A stretch of DNA of 64,000 nt from Silene conica (lineage: Eukaryota; Streptophyta; Magnoliopsida; Caryophyllales; Caryophyllaceae). Made by a program: the position numbers and the translations under genes. The stretch lies in NCBI GenBank assembly GCA_029255685.2, contig CM055319.2, positions 29,483,568-29,547,567 of the forward strand, read 5' to 3'. Below, in pieces: positions 10,409-23,069 of the stretch; within the stretch, counting starts at the first letter, position 1; each line of letters starts with the position of its first letter. The notes under the pieces were generated by a model, which worked only from the letters and a program-made list of their open reading frames with translations, made no database searches and was not told the DNA's origin.

Positions 10409-10620
10409 CACTACTACAAAAAGAGACCTAATGCAACATTTCGTGTGCAACACTTACGCGTTGTGTTGCAATTTTTACTTAATTATGCAACACTTTATTA
10501 AAAATGTTGCTTATTATCTACATAATGCATCACTTTAAGGTAAGTGTTGCAATATATTACTTTAATTGCAACATTCTTATACAATTGTTGCATTTTCTAG
10601 CAACACTTGTGCAACACTTT
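10409..10620 (+). repeat. CACTA 5' terminal and subterminal repeats
   Basis: TIR followed by about ten copies, in both orientations, of a 10-mer near TGCAACACTT (complement AAGTGTTGCA). In En/Spm such repeats bind the element's own regulatory protein (TNPA) to pair the ends; the role here is by analogy. Confidence 0.85.
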
Positions 10621-12451
10621 CGTCACATACATAACATATACTTGTCCTAGCTAATTAATCAATTTCAAACCTAATATATATATGTATCTCTAAAATTTTC
10701 CAATTAATTTCGTTGAAGCGCTTAAACTTTTCAATTAAAATAAAAACACAAATTGAAATTTGGGTAAAACAATTTAACATTTTCGTTTAAGCGCAATAAT
10801 GAAATTTGGTAAAAAAAATTAAGCGCCTAAGGTAAAACACGTACCCTAATAAGCTGCTAATTAAACCCTATAGCTAATAAAATCCTACTAATTATACACG
10901 CGCGTCTTCAATTCGTTCTTCATCGTACAACCCAGAAATCTACAGTGTACATCTTCATCCCGCGCTTCTTCGTTCTTCATCGTTGTTCCCAGAAAAAAAC
11001 CCAAAAAAATCTCCATCAGCGGACGCGATATTCATCTTATTTCAACATTGATTCTTACTCAGCCGGCGAAATTCATATTCAGTATAATTGATTGGGATTT
11101 CTAATAGGTATGATACTTCAATTTCAATTATTGTTATCACTTTGTTATTATCTCAATTCAATTGTTGTTTATCTATTTGTCCCTGCATATAATCATATTC
11201 GTGTTGTGAAAATGCTATTATTTCAATTCAGTTGTTGTATTTTTTCATCTATTCGTATTGTTGTTTCATCTATGAGTATGAAGCTTTGTGGTTGATTAAT
11301 GCCTGTTATAATTTGCATTGTTGTTTAATCTATTCGTATTGTTGTTTAATCTATTCGTATTGATTAATGCCTGTTATTCGTTCATCATCGTTCCCGGAAT
11401 GCTTCAGTTTGCTTTTGTGTAAGGCTATTTAGTGTGGTTTTGTCAAATGCTATTCAGTCTGCTTTTGTGTATGCTATTCAGTCATATTAATTTCCCTTGA
11501 TTAACTTCTCCTAGCAAATCCGAAAGATGAATTGTCCGATGACATGATAACGTATTTTTGTGGCAAATTGTATCTATAAATGTTAATAGACTTCCACCAC
11601 CACCAGAGCGTTTGTCAGTGTATTCTGAGAGTCTCAGCAAATCAGGTATCATTTTAAAATTTCTGATTCAGCATGCCGTATTAGCATTTCATATAAAATA
11701 TTAAGGTTATCAAAAAAACTTGGTCATATTTGATTTTAGATCGCAGTGCAAGTCCATACAATATCTCCCCCTTTATAAGACAAGTATACTGAAGCGGTTG
11801 ACAATTTGGAACAATGATCGAATTGAGTGCTGGGATGTTCTTTGTTCATTTGTTTGAAACATTGTGTGGATGGGCCATTTAGTGCTTATTTCTTATATCA
11901 AATTATGAAATAAACTATTGCTTTAATGCATATCACATGATGATCTTTCTTATATCAAATTATGAACAATTGATCACGTTCTATACTTAGTCTGTATTTA
12001 AAAAGTCGAGTGGTGTGATCGGATATTATTGAAAATATAATCAGTAGGCTTTAAGTAGGCGGGGGTTGTTCTACTTCTTCCAACACAAAGAAAAGGATTT
12101 GGCTGAGTCTAATATCTCTTGTTAATTACTACTTAGTATAAGAGGGACTTTCCTCTTTATTCTAGCACTGTTGAAAAATTGATGTATGCTTATGTTGGAT
12201 ATCAGATCAGTGGCAGTGTCTAGTGCACTACTTTGCAGCCTTGTATACTGTGTTATGTTTTTTTTTCCTCTTTTTATAAAATGTGAGAAATTATATATAT
12301 CATAGAACCAAAAAAGAGATACAAATGCAGGCCTACTGTTAGATAACTAGCTTCTTATAGCTCGATTTCTGCTTTCAAAAAGAACATAACATATAACATG
12401 ACATGCTTAAGTATATATTAATTTGTGCTTATTTAATCCAGAATTCAGAGG
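10621..12451 (+). other. CACTA 5' non-coding region, probable promoter and leader
   Basis: No credible ORF. A run of 'ttgttgtttaatctattcgtatt' type repeats lies near 11315-11365. A likely 3' splice site (taatccag, ending near 12441) precedes the transposase ATG at 12452, which suggests an intron in the 5' leader. Confidence 0.5.
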
Positions 12452-15400
12452 ATGAGGAATGATAGAAGTTGGATGTATATAGCTAGACGTTTGCCTGAGT
12501 TTGAAAATGGAGTCATTGAGTTCCTTAATGTGTCATTTTCTAAGGGTGTTCATGGGAGTCAAATAAGATGTCCATGTAAGAGGTGTGCAAACCGTTATTG
12601 GTTACGAAGACATGAGGTGTATGATCATTTAAAAGGATTTGGTTATGTTGAGAATTATCATGTTTGGACCTTTCATGGAGAGAATCCATTATCAACTGAA
12701 CCCATAGTTGAAACCCTTGATGAAGAACCAATTTTCAATGACAATACCGACACATTGTTAGAGGACAGATTTAGAAGTTGTTGTGAAGGTCCCACTAACG
12801 TACAAAATGGTCCCAATGATGAAGCTAAAAAGTTTTATAAGTTGGTTGAAGAGGGTCAACAAGAATTATTCCCGGGCTGTAAGAATTTTTCAAAATTGTC
12901 TTTCATTATTCGACTTTTTTTGTACAAGACACTTCATGGAATTAGTAATGTGGCATTCAATGAACTCCTTCAATTGTTAAGAGACATGGTTCCAGAGGCC
13001 AAAATTCCGGTCAACTACACAGAAGCTAAGAATATTGTGAAGGATTTGGGTCTTGATTACAAAAAAATATGTGCGTGTCCTAATGATTGTATGCTATTTT
13101 GGAAAGAGTTTGAAAATGCCGAAGAGTGTTTTAAATGTCATGCCTCTAAGTGGAAAAAATGCGAAGAGAATTCATCTAATAAGACTTCAAACACTAAGAA
13201 TAGTCGTCAAATACCTGCAAAGGTATTATGGCATTTTCCACTGCCACCTAGGTTGCAAAGAGTTTATATGAATTCAGAAATTGCAGAAGCTATGACATGG
13301 CATGCTGATAAACGTCCGAAAGATGGGTATCTAAGACACCCTGCGGACGGGTCAGCGTGGAAGGACTTTGATTCTCTATACCCTAACTTTGCTAATGATC
13401 CTAGAAATGTAAGGTTAGGATTGGCATCTGATGGGTTTAATCCATTTCGAACTATGAGTGTATGTCACAGTACATGGCCCGTTGTGTTGGTCAATTACAA
13501 CTTACCACCTTGGATGTTCATGAAACCTGAATATTTTATGCTATCACTACTCATTCCCGGTCCTGAGGGTCCTGGGAATAACATTGACGTATACTTACAG
13601 CCTTTAATTGAGGAATTAAAAGATTTATGGAATGTAGGGCTTGATACGTATGACAAATTTAGGAATGAAACATTTAAGTTACATGCTGCTTTGACATGGA
13701 CAATTAGTGATTTTCCGGGGAATTCAATGTTATCCGGATGGAAAACAAAAGGGAAGTTTGCATGTCCAAGTTGTAACCATGAAACTGACTCCTTATATTT
13801 GAAGCATAGCAAAAAAATGTGCTATATGGGTGGTCGTAGATTTTTAGACGCTAATAATCCTTTGCGCCGTGATAAGAAGTCTTTTAATGGAAAATTTGAA
13901 GAAAGACCCCCTCCCAGACCCCTGACAGGATTTCATGTATTAGATGAGTTGTCTGACTTTGTGAATTCTTTTGGGAAGAAAGAAAAACAAAAGAACAAAA
14001 GTCAGTGCCCATGGAAGAAGAAGTCTATATTTTTTGAATTGCCTTACTGGAAGCACAATAAATGTAGGCATAACCTAGACGTGATGCATATTGAAAAAAA
14101 TGTTTTTGACAACGTACTCGGAACTTTATTGGATATCTCTGGTAAGAGTAAGGATCACCCAAATGCTCGTTTTGACTTATTAGATATGGGTATCAAAGAG
14201 GATCTACAGCCTCAATTGTCAGAAGACCAGAGACATGTCTTTTTCCCGAAGGCATGTTATTCCATGTCTACAAAAGAAAAGGATATCTTCTGTCGTGCTT
14301 TGAAAGAAGCAAAACTTCCTTATGGCTTCGGCTCTAATATTTCGCGATGTGTGAATTTAGCGCAAAGGAAAGTTTCAGGATATAAAAGTCATGATGCTCA
14401 CATCATTTTCCATTACTTACTTCAAGTTGTTGTGAGAAGGTGCCTTCCCAAGCATGTGGCTGTTCCTTTGATTAGATTAGGGAATTTTTTCCGAAGACTG
14501 TACAGTAAAGTCCTAAGTCAAGATGAACTTGATTACTTAGAATCTGAAATTATCCACACATTATGTGACTTAGAAAAAATATTTCTCCCAAGCTTCTTCG
14601 ACATCATGGTTCATCTGCCCATTCACCTAGTAGAGGAAGTTAGGCTTGGGGGTCCTGTGCAAGGGAGAGGGATGTATTTCATTGAAAGATATTTATGCAA
14701 ATTGAAATCCTATGTGCGAAATAGAGGTCGTCCAGAAGGATCTATTGCAGAAGGTTATTTGATTGAGGAATGCATGAATTTTTGTTCTCGGTATGTGGAC
14801 GGAGGCAAGACTAGAGATAACAGAAGCACATGTGACATGCCTTCTAATGAAACAGAAGAACTTGACGCTACAATTTTTTCAAGTTGTGGTCATCCTTTGG
14901 GAGGAAAGAAGCAAAGAAATGGACGGGTGTTTACTCTGGACACTAAAGTAGCTGCACAGGCGCATCGTTACGCATTATTCAACTCAGATAGTGAAGAGGT
15001 TGATCAGTGTATAAAGTAAGTAACTTTAACATATAATTTGACTACTAAATTATATCATATTCATTAATTTATAAGTACATACGTTTCCTTTCATTATTTC
15101 CGCATTTATTGATTTACCGTTTCATGTAGAGAACATGAAGCTTTTGTAAACCTCCAAAGAAGTAAAAGCAAATGGAAACGTGCTCGGAATCACAGTCATG
15201 ATTTCCCAAGCTGGTTGAAGGAAAAGGCGACTCAAGAAGGTGTCTCTGAGCAAAATATTTTGGCTTGCTAAAGGACCTAGTCCTATAGCTAAAAGCTTCA
15301 AGGGTTATTATGCAAATGGTTATGAGTTTTATACCAAATCACGCGATGCCAGATGCAAAACACAAAATAGTGGAGTAACCCTCTCTGCTTTAACTTCAAG

Positions 15401-15935
15401 CTTTGCTAGCTCTAAAGACAAAAATCCTATTGATGGGGATGTTACGTATTACGGTTCAATTCTAGAAATTATAGAGCTTAACTACTGGTCTAGGTTTACT
15501 GTTGTTATGTTTCGCTGTGAGTGGTATCAAGTGGAGAAAGATGACTACGGGTTGACTTGTGTTAATGTGAACAAATATTGTTCAGTGGATGATCCGTTTG
15601 TCATGCCATCCCAAGTGCATCAAGTCTTTTATGTGGCAGATCCGATCGTAGATGGGTTGCAATATGTCATGACTAAGGTTCCAAGAGACATCTTTGATTA
15701 TAGCATTGAAACTGAAGAACCTAATAATGACCTTATAATGCATTCTGGAAGCACAGCACCTGAAGAAAATATCAGATTGTCAAGAGAAGATATGGATCCC
15801 ATGATTGTTGACGCAAATAGTGTATTGGCTAACACTAATAATTTGCGTGATTTAAATGGTGACAGTGACGACAATGATGATACCTTATGGGACTGGATGC
15901 AAGCTGAGGAAGAACAAAATGATGGGGACTTATGA
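12452..15935 (+). CDS. TNP2-like CACTA transposase (two exons, one 1-nt frameshift)
   Basis: Exon 1 (12452-15015, 854 complete codons) has the N-terminal transposase-associated domain (about residues 1-75, a CPCKRC zinc-like motif), the Transposase_21 core with LASDGFNPF (Asp near residue 327) and LDVMHIEKNV (Asp near residue 543), and a DUF4218-type region to about residue 800. A GT-AG intron (15016-15129) leads in frame to exon 2. There the frame closes at 15269-15271, but the +1 frame from the TTTT run at 15258-15261 continues WLAKGP, SFKGYYANGYEF (a DUF4216-type domain) and an acidic tail to 15935. One extra base therefore separates this copy from an intact product of about 1.1 kb-codon scale. 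It cuts and joins CACTA ends in the nucleus. Confidence 0.88.
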
Positions 15936-16133
15936 GTAGCGTTAATCTATTTTTTATACAATTATAGTCTCTCTTTGATGTTGCTTTTGTGATAATTAAT
16001 GTGACATTTTGCAGTTTCAGTTAAAATAAATTTTTATTTTGTCTCTGTTATAATAATTAATGTGACATTTTGTTTCTCTTTGTTGTGGCTTATTTTGTCA
16101 GTTATAATAAATGTTACATTTTGCAGTTTTAGT
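15936..16133 (+). other. Spacer between the two CACTA genes
   Basis: AT-rich, with a tandem-like repeat of 'taattaatgtgacattttg' (near 15996 and 16052). No ORF. Confidence 0.5.
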
Positions 16134-19100
16134 ATGACTGAAAGCTTGAATGAATATGAGAGAGGTCGCATTAAAAGAATTGCACAAAATAAGGCCAGGC
16201 TGGAAGAGAGTGGGATACCTAACCTCGTACGTTCGGTTACAAGCCTGGTGGAAGGTAGCAAGAACAAAAGACGAAGACGAATTATGCCAGGAAGAACAAA
16301 TCATTCCAACAACGAAGATCTGGATTATGTTCCTAGCCACGATGAGGAAGAGGACGCTGAAGTAAATGCTGAAGTTCGTTATCAAAAGGTTACATGGTCT
16401 ACATACTTTTTCTTTGTTCATATTTCATTTATATATAAATACAAGTTCATATTTCATTTAATATAGGTAGCTTGGCAATAGTGTTTGGTATGTAATGGCT
16501 CATGGGTAGGCTGGACTTGGGCTGGTGAATCTGTAGGCTGTACTGGTTGAAGAGGACCCAGGAATCTATTTTGGTGACTAAATTCTGTACTTGTAGGTGT
16601 AGGAGACCATTACAAAATTGTAATCGCAACTAAAAATCTGAGATGCACTCGTAAGTTTGGTGTGGCTGTGTGAGTATTGTACTCCGTAGCATTTAGTAAA
16701 AGTTTTTCGGTAATAGCTATTGTGGGCTTTGGACATAAGAACTAGTCAATCTGAATGTGTACTGTGGCTGCGCCCCCAGTTTGCATATTGTACAAAGTTA
16801 GGGGCCTCACCTATAACAAGTTTATATGATGTAATCTGTACACAGCAATGTCTTTTAATAACAGCATTTAAGTCTATCCCAAGGCAAGATTGGCCATTTT
16901 ATGAATATTTATAGGATCACTGTGACCGCATTTTGATGCAATATTGGCCGCATCTAGCACCATTTAGCAGCGAAAGCTGAAAGGCGACAGTGACCGAAAC
17001 TGAGTACTGTCCATAGTCGGAGGGTCTGCCCAACCAAGACTGCTCTGCTACTGTATACAGGAGTGCGCCTCTCACTCTACTCTAATCCCAAACTTAAATG
17101 ATTATCAGTAGCTTTTTGGTGATTAAGGTAGTTGAATGATTATCAGTAGCTTTTTATTTTATACTTGCCTATTTATGATTATGCAGGTTTCTCAGGCTTC
17201 TAAGTCTGGTAGTCAGCAACGTTCACAATTTATACCACCAGGGTCAGTGACGAGATACTCCAACTATACTAGACTGAGAAATCAAAGTCAAGCTAGGAAA
17301 CACGAAGAAAGGTTCAAGCTTCCACAACTCTTTGACAAAGATCAGACGGGGGTAAGGCAAGATGCATATAATGACCTTAACCCGACTATGGCTGACTTAA
17401 TCTTGAAGAGAAACCAGATGCAAACAGAAAAAGATTTAAGTAAGGATTTTCATCAGTCCTCACATTTCACCTCTGATCCAGAAGACTCAAACATTGGCTC
17501 AAAGGCGCAAGAAAGTGATATCCAGCCATCACCTACTGAAGGAGATACGATGGGAGGTAATTGTTCTATATCAGAACGTGTAGTTCATCTGGCCATTTAT
17601 TTTTTAATTTCAACTTCTAAAACAAACATGCAGTGTGTTACGGAAATTCATCTCAACTGCAACGAGATGAACTTATAGCAGCATGTTTTGGAGAAGATCT
17701 AACAGATAGTAGTACTGAAGGCGAGAATGCTGATAGTGATGAAGAGGAATATCCAGAAGATGAGAGTAAGGAAATAAACTTGGATAATCAAGATCTTCAA
17801 CAAGATGGTAAATTAATGCTAGTTTCTTATATGCATTTTATAACTATTGTATATTAGTGTATATTATATGGGTGTTCTCTTATAATTTGCTCGTAGCTAT
17901 CTCGGAAGGTGGCACTAGAGGACCATCCATGTTACCCCATGTACACAACCGATCAACGAAGAACAAGGTGGCCATCATTCTGAACGAGTATGGGCAACCA
18001 ATTGGTCCCGTTATTCCGAAAAAAGACATTGTAGGTGAATTTGCTCGCTTTTTGGGTACATTAGCTCGAGATTATACCTATGTACCCTTAGTCTTTGACT
18101 CTTGGCGGAAAGTACCTGACAAAGAAAAAGAAAAATTGTGGGAATATGTGTTGGTATGACTCGTTTCAAATGCAGCTTATTCGAATTCAGTAGTACCCAT
18201 TTTTTTTTCCAAACTTGTACGAAATCGTTTGATTTAATGCAGACAAAATATATGGTGCCGGAAGAAGGTAAAGACTGGGTAATGAAGACTATTAGAGATT
18301 CATGGAGAGTCTACAAAAGTCGTTTCAAGAAAAAGCATTTCTACGCCTATAAAGATGATAAAAGTAGGTGGCGACATCGATCTAACCTAGTTCCTGATGA
18401 CGACTTCCTAAAATTACTTGCCAAATGGAAAAAGAAGTCTGAGAAGGTGAACATATTCTACTTGTTGCATACTGTTCTTACCACTGCAATTGACATGAGC
18501 TTTTGTGATATTTATTGTGAAATTGGTCATGGAATTATATGATTTTATGTTGAATAAGCTTGTGAACATGTCATGAAGCTACTCACATACTGCTATACTG
18601 CTACTCACATACTGCTATACTCCTTTGTCCATCCTAGCTATATTTGAATGTTTTTACTGTTGTCATGTTGAGATTGACAAATTGAAAAAAATAAAAAGGC
18701 AATGAAGCTGTCAGCATTCAGGAGTGATTTATCAAGCGTTTTATGAGGTCCACTATCATTTTGAACTGATGTATGTAGCCTGTAGATGGTCAGAAATTAG
18801 ATAGATGCAGCATTCAGGAGTGATCTGGACTTCTGGAGTCTGCAAATGATTGTCACTGTTTGACAAGTCTGCAAATGGAGTCTGCAAAATCAAACTTGAA
18901 CTCACTGGACTTCTGGACTTCTGGAGTCTTCTGGAGTCTGCATATGTTCATAAATGATCTGGACTCCGTGCTTTTGATTATGTTTTTTTAAGTCCAATCG
19001 AATTAAAAAGAATCAGGAAAATCATGCTTTTGATCATGCTTTTGATTATATTTACTGCTACTACTATACTGTTGGTTCAATGGATGTGCAGAGACGATGC

Positions 19101-19892
19101 TGTCATAACCGCGATCGTCGGTTGGCTCAAAGGAATATGCACACCGCTGGCCCAAAAAGTTTCGCACGTATACGAGAGGAACTGGTAATTTAATTTTACT
19201 GGCTGAGTAAGAATTATATACTTATATGAACCATAGGAAATAGATATTTATATTACTGAAGCATAAATTAAATTCTTAATCATTTTACAGACAAATGGAA
19301 ATCCAGACCACGAGCCCCCTACTCTTTCTCAATTGTTTGAGCATACTCGAGCAAGAAAACCAGGAAACAAGTACAAAGACACGTATGACGATACAGAAAG
19401 AAAGATAGTAAGTAATAAAGCAATTCTGCTATGTTTATAGTTATTCTGATGCTTTGTGATTTTTTTTTACTACTGATGAGTGTCTATTTATAGACTGAGA
19501 TGAAGACTTATGCACCTGATGATGGGGAATGCCCAACGGACCCTTTTTTGGGTGTCATGGGCAAGGAATATGACGGTCGGCGTAGATTATTTGGCAGGGG
19601 TGTGTCAAATAAAAAGTTAAAGGAGGTGAATGGTACACAAACGTCTTATGTGGTTCCAGACGATATTTTGGATTCTTTGAAAACTAGTCTACGTGAAGAT
19701 TTACGAAAAGACATGGACTACGAATTGAGCAGACGAAACAAAGAACAGGATGAACAATATCTCAAGAGAAAAGCTGAGTTAGAATGCATGGAGAAAAATA
19801 TTGAAAATCAAAGAGACTTAATCAAAGACCAAATACTCACAAAGTTTTTAGAAAGGCTACCTCCAGAAGTTGTCAAGGAGTACTTATCTTGA
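16134..19892 (+). CDS. Second CACTA gene (Transposase_24 / Ptta-En-Spm type), eight exons
   Basis: I place exons at 16134-16388, 17187-17556, 17634-17807, 17897-18153, 18243-18446, 19092-19184, 19291-19407 and 19494-19892. Every intron is GT-AG, phases match at each join, and the lengths sum to 1869 nt = 622 codons plus stop, with no internal stop. The N-terminus is basic and then acidic; the middle is Ser/Gln/Glu rich. Exons 4-7 encode the family core (FARFLGTLARDY, WRKVPDKEKEKLWEYV, KYMVPEEGKDW, SWRVYKSRFKKKHF, HTAGPKSFARIREEL, PTLSQLFEHTR). Exon 8 is a charged coiled coil. En/Spm counterparts (TNPA) bind subterminal repeats; that role is inferred by position. Confidence 0.85.
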
Positions 19893-20400
19893 GGTATATA
19901 TCTTCTTCATTGCTCATTCTTAATTTTTTTTCATTTTTCACCCGTAAGTCATGCTGATGAAACTAAGGAGTTATTGAGAAGTATTTTGACGTGGTTAGCA
20001 TTGTTTAGGGTCAAAAATACGACTGTTGAGTTCAAGTACTCGCTGATTAGTTGTGTGGATTTTGTATAGTTGGGATTCTTTAATTTACTCATTTCCTTTG
20101 TGCCATATTTTGAATGGCTTTCAAAAGGTAATAATGCTGCTGATTTTGTGCTTCCTTTTGCAAAACAGGTTGCATTTGAGGTATTACTATTATGCATGTT
20201 GTCGGATGATTTTTTGTTCGGATGGCAAGCAGCTTACATCATCAAGACCGTGAGATAATGGAGTACTACAACGACATGAAGACTTTTATTTAATAATAAT
20301 ATCGTTAAATCATTTGTTCTATTTTAAACATTTGGTACACTTTTTGTACTTAAACATTTGCAAAGTTCTATTTTTAATCCTTTTTGGAAATGTAATTGAC
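19893..20400 (+). other. CACTA 3' non-coding region
   Basis: No supportable gene. Short ORFs here lack family features. Confidence 0.5.
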
Positions 20401-20886
20401 ATTCATTTTTGAGATGAACTAGTGTTGCGTTTGTAATTTTTGAATGATATGCAATAATAATACACAATCATTAAGAATTGCAATTCTCTATTGTGTTTGG
20501 ATGAACTAGTGTTGCGTTTGTTTAGTATAAGTGTTGTTTTCGGACGTAACTAGTGTTGCGTTCTCAAAATAAAAATGTCGCATTTCTTCGATATAAGTGT
20601 TGCTTTTTAATATAAAAGTATTGCATTTGTCTACGAAAAGTGTTGCATTAGAAAATAAAAATGTTGCCATTGCATTTGAAAAAAGTGTTGCATAAAAGTA
20701 ACATATGTAACACTTTATAAAAGTGTTGCAATAGTTCAAAAAGTGTTGCATAAAGTGTTGCAATGAGCTAATGCAACGAGACTTTATACAGCACTTCATT
20801 AAGTGTTGCATAAACTCTATAGCAACACTTATATGACATTATGCAACAATAGTGGAGTGTTGCTATAGAATCAAAATGTAGTAGTG
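20401..20886 (+). repeat. CACTA 3' subterminal and terminal repeats
   Basis: More than a dozen copies of aGTGTTGCa-type 9/10-mers over about 470 bp, both orientations, ending in the TIR. Denser and longer than the 5' array (about 210 bp). Confidence 0.85.
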
Positions 20887-20889
20887 ATT

Positions 20890-21795
20890 GGGCTTCGTTT
20901 CTTGTGCAAACACACAGCCCGTGTTTTGTTTAGAAACCCTATCATTCAATGTAACACTCATCCTCACACAATACCACTCCCCTGCCGTCATATAAGACCA
21001 TATCCACCCTAGTTGTGACCTACCATCAACACACACCACACCCCATTTGTGCTGCCGCCACTACCCAGAAAGGAAATAGTCATCTCACGGTGAGGACAGT
21101 CGTGCCTAGAGCCTTCGATCTGACCCAGAAACAGGTAAGGTTACACGTTTTTCTCACCAGTAATTCAATCGGGTTGTGTCTGCTCACGTTTGTATTGGTT
21201 TCGTTTAATGTCGGGTTGTAATCTTGAGTTTGTGTTTTCGTTACTTTGTTCACGGTGGTCAGGAGAGTCGTGGGAGGTCTGTCTCAGTGGTTGCAGGTGT
21301 CGGGAGTGGTGTAAAAAGGGGTGTTCGAGTTACTGGTGGTCTCGGTTGTAGTCTCGGGTCTGGTCGTGTTTTCGCAGGGGGGTGTAAGGGGGTGGTACCA
21401 CTGTTAACTCGGGGGAGGTCGACACAGTGGCACCACCATGGTGTGTGAGTCTGGTGTCAAGGGGAACTTAGAAGGCGGTTATGGGTGGTGGAAGCTCTGG
21501 TGGTTGCGTCGATAGGGGACTGTTCAGGTGGTAGCAGAGTCACGTTAGAGAGGAACCAGGGTTGGGTTTGTGGCTGGTTCGCCTTGTCAGTGGCCGGCGA
21601 AGGGGTGGTTGGTGACCGTGGTGGTTGAGGGTAGTCTGGGTGTTAGTGTCGGCGGCTGTCGGAGGTGGTGAGGGCGTGACTCGGTGGTTAAGGGGCTTGT
21701 TGAACTCGGAGGGGTGGTCTCGGTTTAATGTGATGTTTAGGTTGTTTTGGTTATTTTTATTATTATTCTTATTATTATTATCATTATTATTAGTA

Positions 21796-21847
<52 letters not shown>

Positions 21848-22000
21848 AATTATTTTTATTGTTATCTTTTATTTAGTGTTATTATTTTACTACTATCGTT
21901 ATAAAGTCGTATTTCGTGATTTCAATATTATTCGTTCTATGTAGTTGAAGTATATGAGTCGGGAAATCTTTAAGTTAGGAAAGTTTCTAATTACAGAAAC
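20890..22000 (+). repeat. TK-D 5' LTR, part 2
   Basis: Resumes at 'gggcttcgttt', matching TK-X LTR 'gggcctcgttt'. Contains an (ATT)n tract and a pair of GGTGGTACCACC-type palindromes (21391 and 21426). Ends in gaaac (21996-22000), the TK-X TSD. Short ORFs inside it are LTR noise. Confidence 0.8.
21752..21846 (+). repeat. (ATT)n microsatellite in TK-D LTR
   Basis: About 95 bp of interrupted then pure ATT. The same LTR position carries ATT/AAT tracts in TK-X (twice) and TK-B (twice). Confidence 0.95.
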
Positions 22001-22408
22001 TGTAACACCCCCATTTATTTAAGGGCCTGTACTAGGACTCCTCAGATAAATAAAGGTGTTACCATCCCGGTTTCCCGAGGCAGTAGATACAAAGGAAGAT
22101 AACAGTACTTTAAATAGAAATTAACTCAAGTCATGTTCTTACATCCGTATCAAAAGTCTTAACAAAATAAATAAAGTACAACTCATTTAAAACTGACTAA
22201 GGCGATCTAGACATCTAAACTCGTCCGGATCCAAGATCTTCCTCCCATAGCTCCCCCTTAGTCTTAGCCACCTGTCATTCTGCTCCCCAAAATTGGTTCA
22301 TCACAGGTGATCACGAATACACAGGGTCAACCACAAGGTTGAGTAGAGAAAACTGTAAATAAACCACATTACTATAAATAGAAAGCTGAACTTCTCCACT
22401 CCGAATCA

Positions 22409-22533
22409 CAGACCCTTTTTCTCCGCACCAAACACAAACCCTTTATCTCCGCACCAAACACAGACCCTTTATCTCCGCACCAAACACAGACCCTTTATCT
22501 CCGCACCACACAGACCCTTTATCTCCGCACCAT
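22409..22533. repeat. Minisatellite in TK-X left LTR
   Basis: About five units of 'ctttatctccgcaccaaaca' plus 'cagacc' (25-26 bp). The inverted LTR has the same array at 28296-28421. Confidence 0.9.
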
Positions 22534-23014
22534 ACCGTATCACAGAATTATATATCACATTATACCAATCATATAACAATACAGATAAACATAGTTAATA
22601 TCAATCAATAAACAGATTACACATCTCATATAGGCAGTATCCCCCTACCTCGTAACTGCAGAAGAAAATGGCAAAATGCACAACTGTTCTCAAAAGTGCT
22701 CCACACGAAAACTTCCACCTAAAAGTATATTATTTAATTAATAAACTCCCTAATTCTCGTAATACATGTACACATTCTATTTATAGAAACTTCCTATATT
22801 TAGAAAGTTTCCCCAACAACCGAGTTACCCGAAATAGTAACTTTCCAAATATAGTAGCTCCTAAAAATAGCAACTCCTAAAATAAATAACACTTGGGTTT
22901 TGAAATTCAAATCTAAATCCTTTACCATAAATACTAATTACATTTGCCATAAATAAAATATTACCTCATAAAAAAATAATCTTTCTAAAACCAACAATAG
23001 ACATAAATAATAAA

Positions 23015-23067
<53 letters not shown>
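23015..23067. repeat. (AAT)n microsatellite in TK-X left LTR
   Basis: Pure AAT run. Longer than its counterpart in the inverted LTR (27777-27822). Confidence 0.95.

Positions 23068-23069
<2 letters not shown>

Larger units (their letters stand above)
10409..20886 (+). mobile_element. Complete CACTA (En/Spm-type) DNA transposon, 10,478 bp
   Basis: Terminal inverted repeat CACTACTACA at 10409-10418, with its complement TGTAGTAGTG at 20877-20886. The 3-bp TSD is att (10406-10408 and 20887-20889), the size typical of CACTA. Both ends carry arrays of subterminal short repeats. It encodes, in the same direction, a TNP2-like transposase and a second Transposase_24-type gene. It sits in the TK-D 5' LTR: removing it joins a 'cctcttgg..gggtatt' edge to 'gggcttcgttt', matching the uninterrupted TK-X LTR layout. 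Confidence 0.97.

Noticed and set aside
12540..13812. Antisense ORFs opposite the CACTA transposase
   Set aside because: Shadows of the long sense frame with no recognisable product.
16720..16914. 64-codon ORF between exons 1 and 2 of the second CACTA gene
   Set aside because: It falls in the 798-bp intron and does not keep frame with either exon; the splice join without it gives an uninterrupted product.
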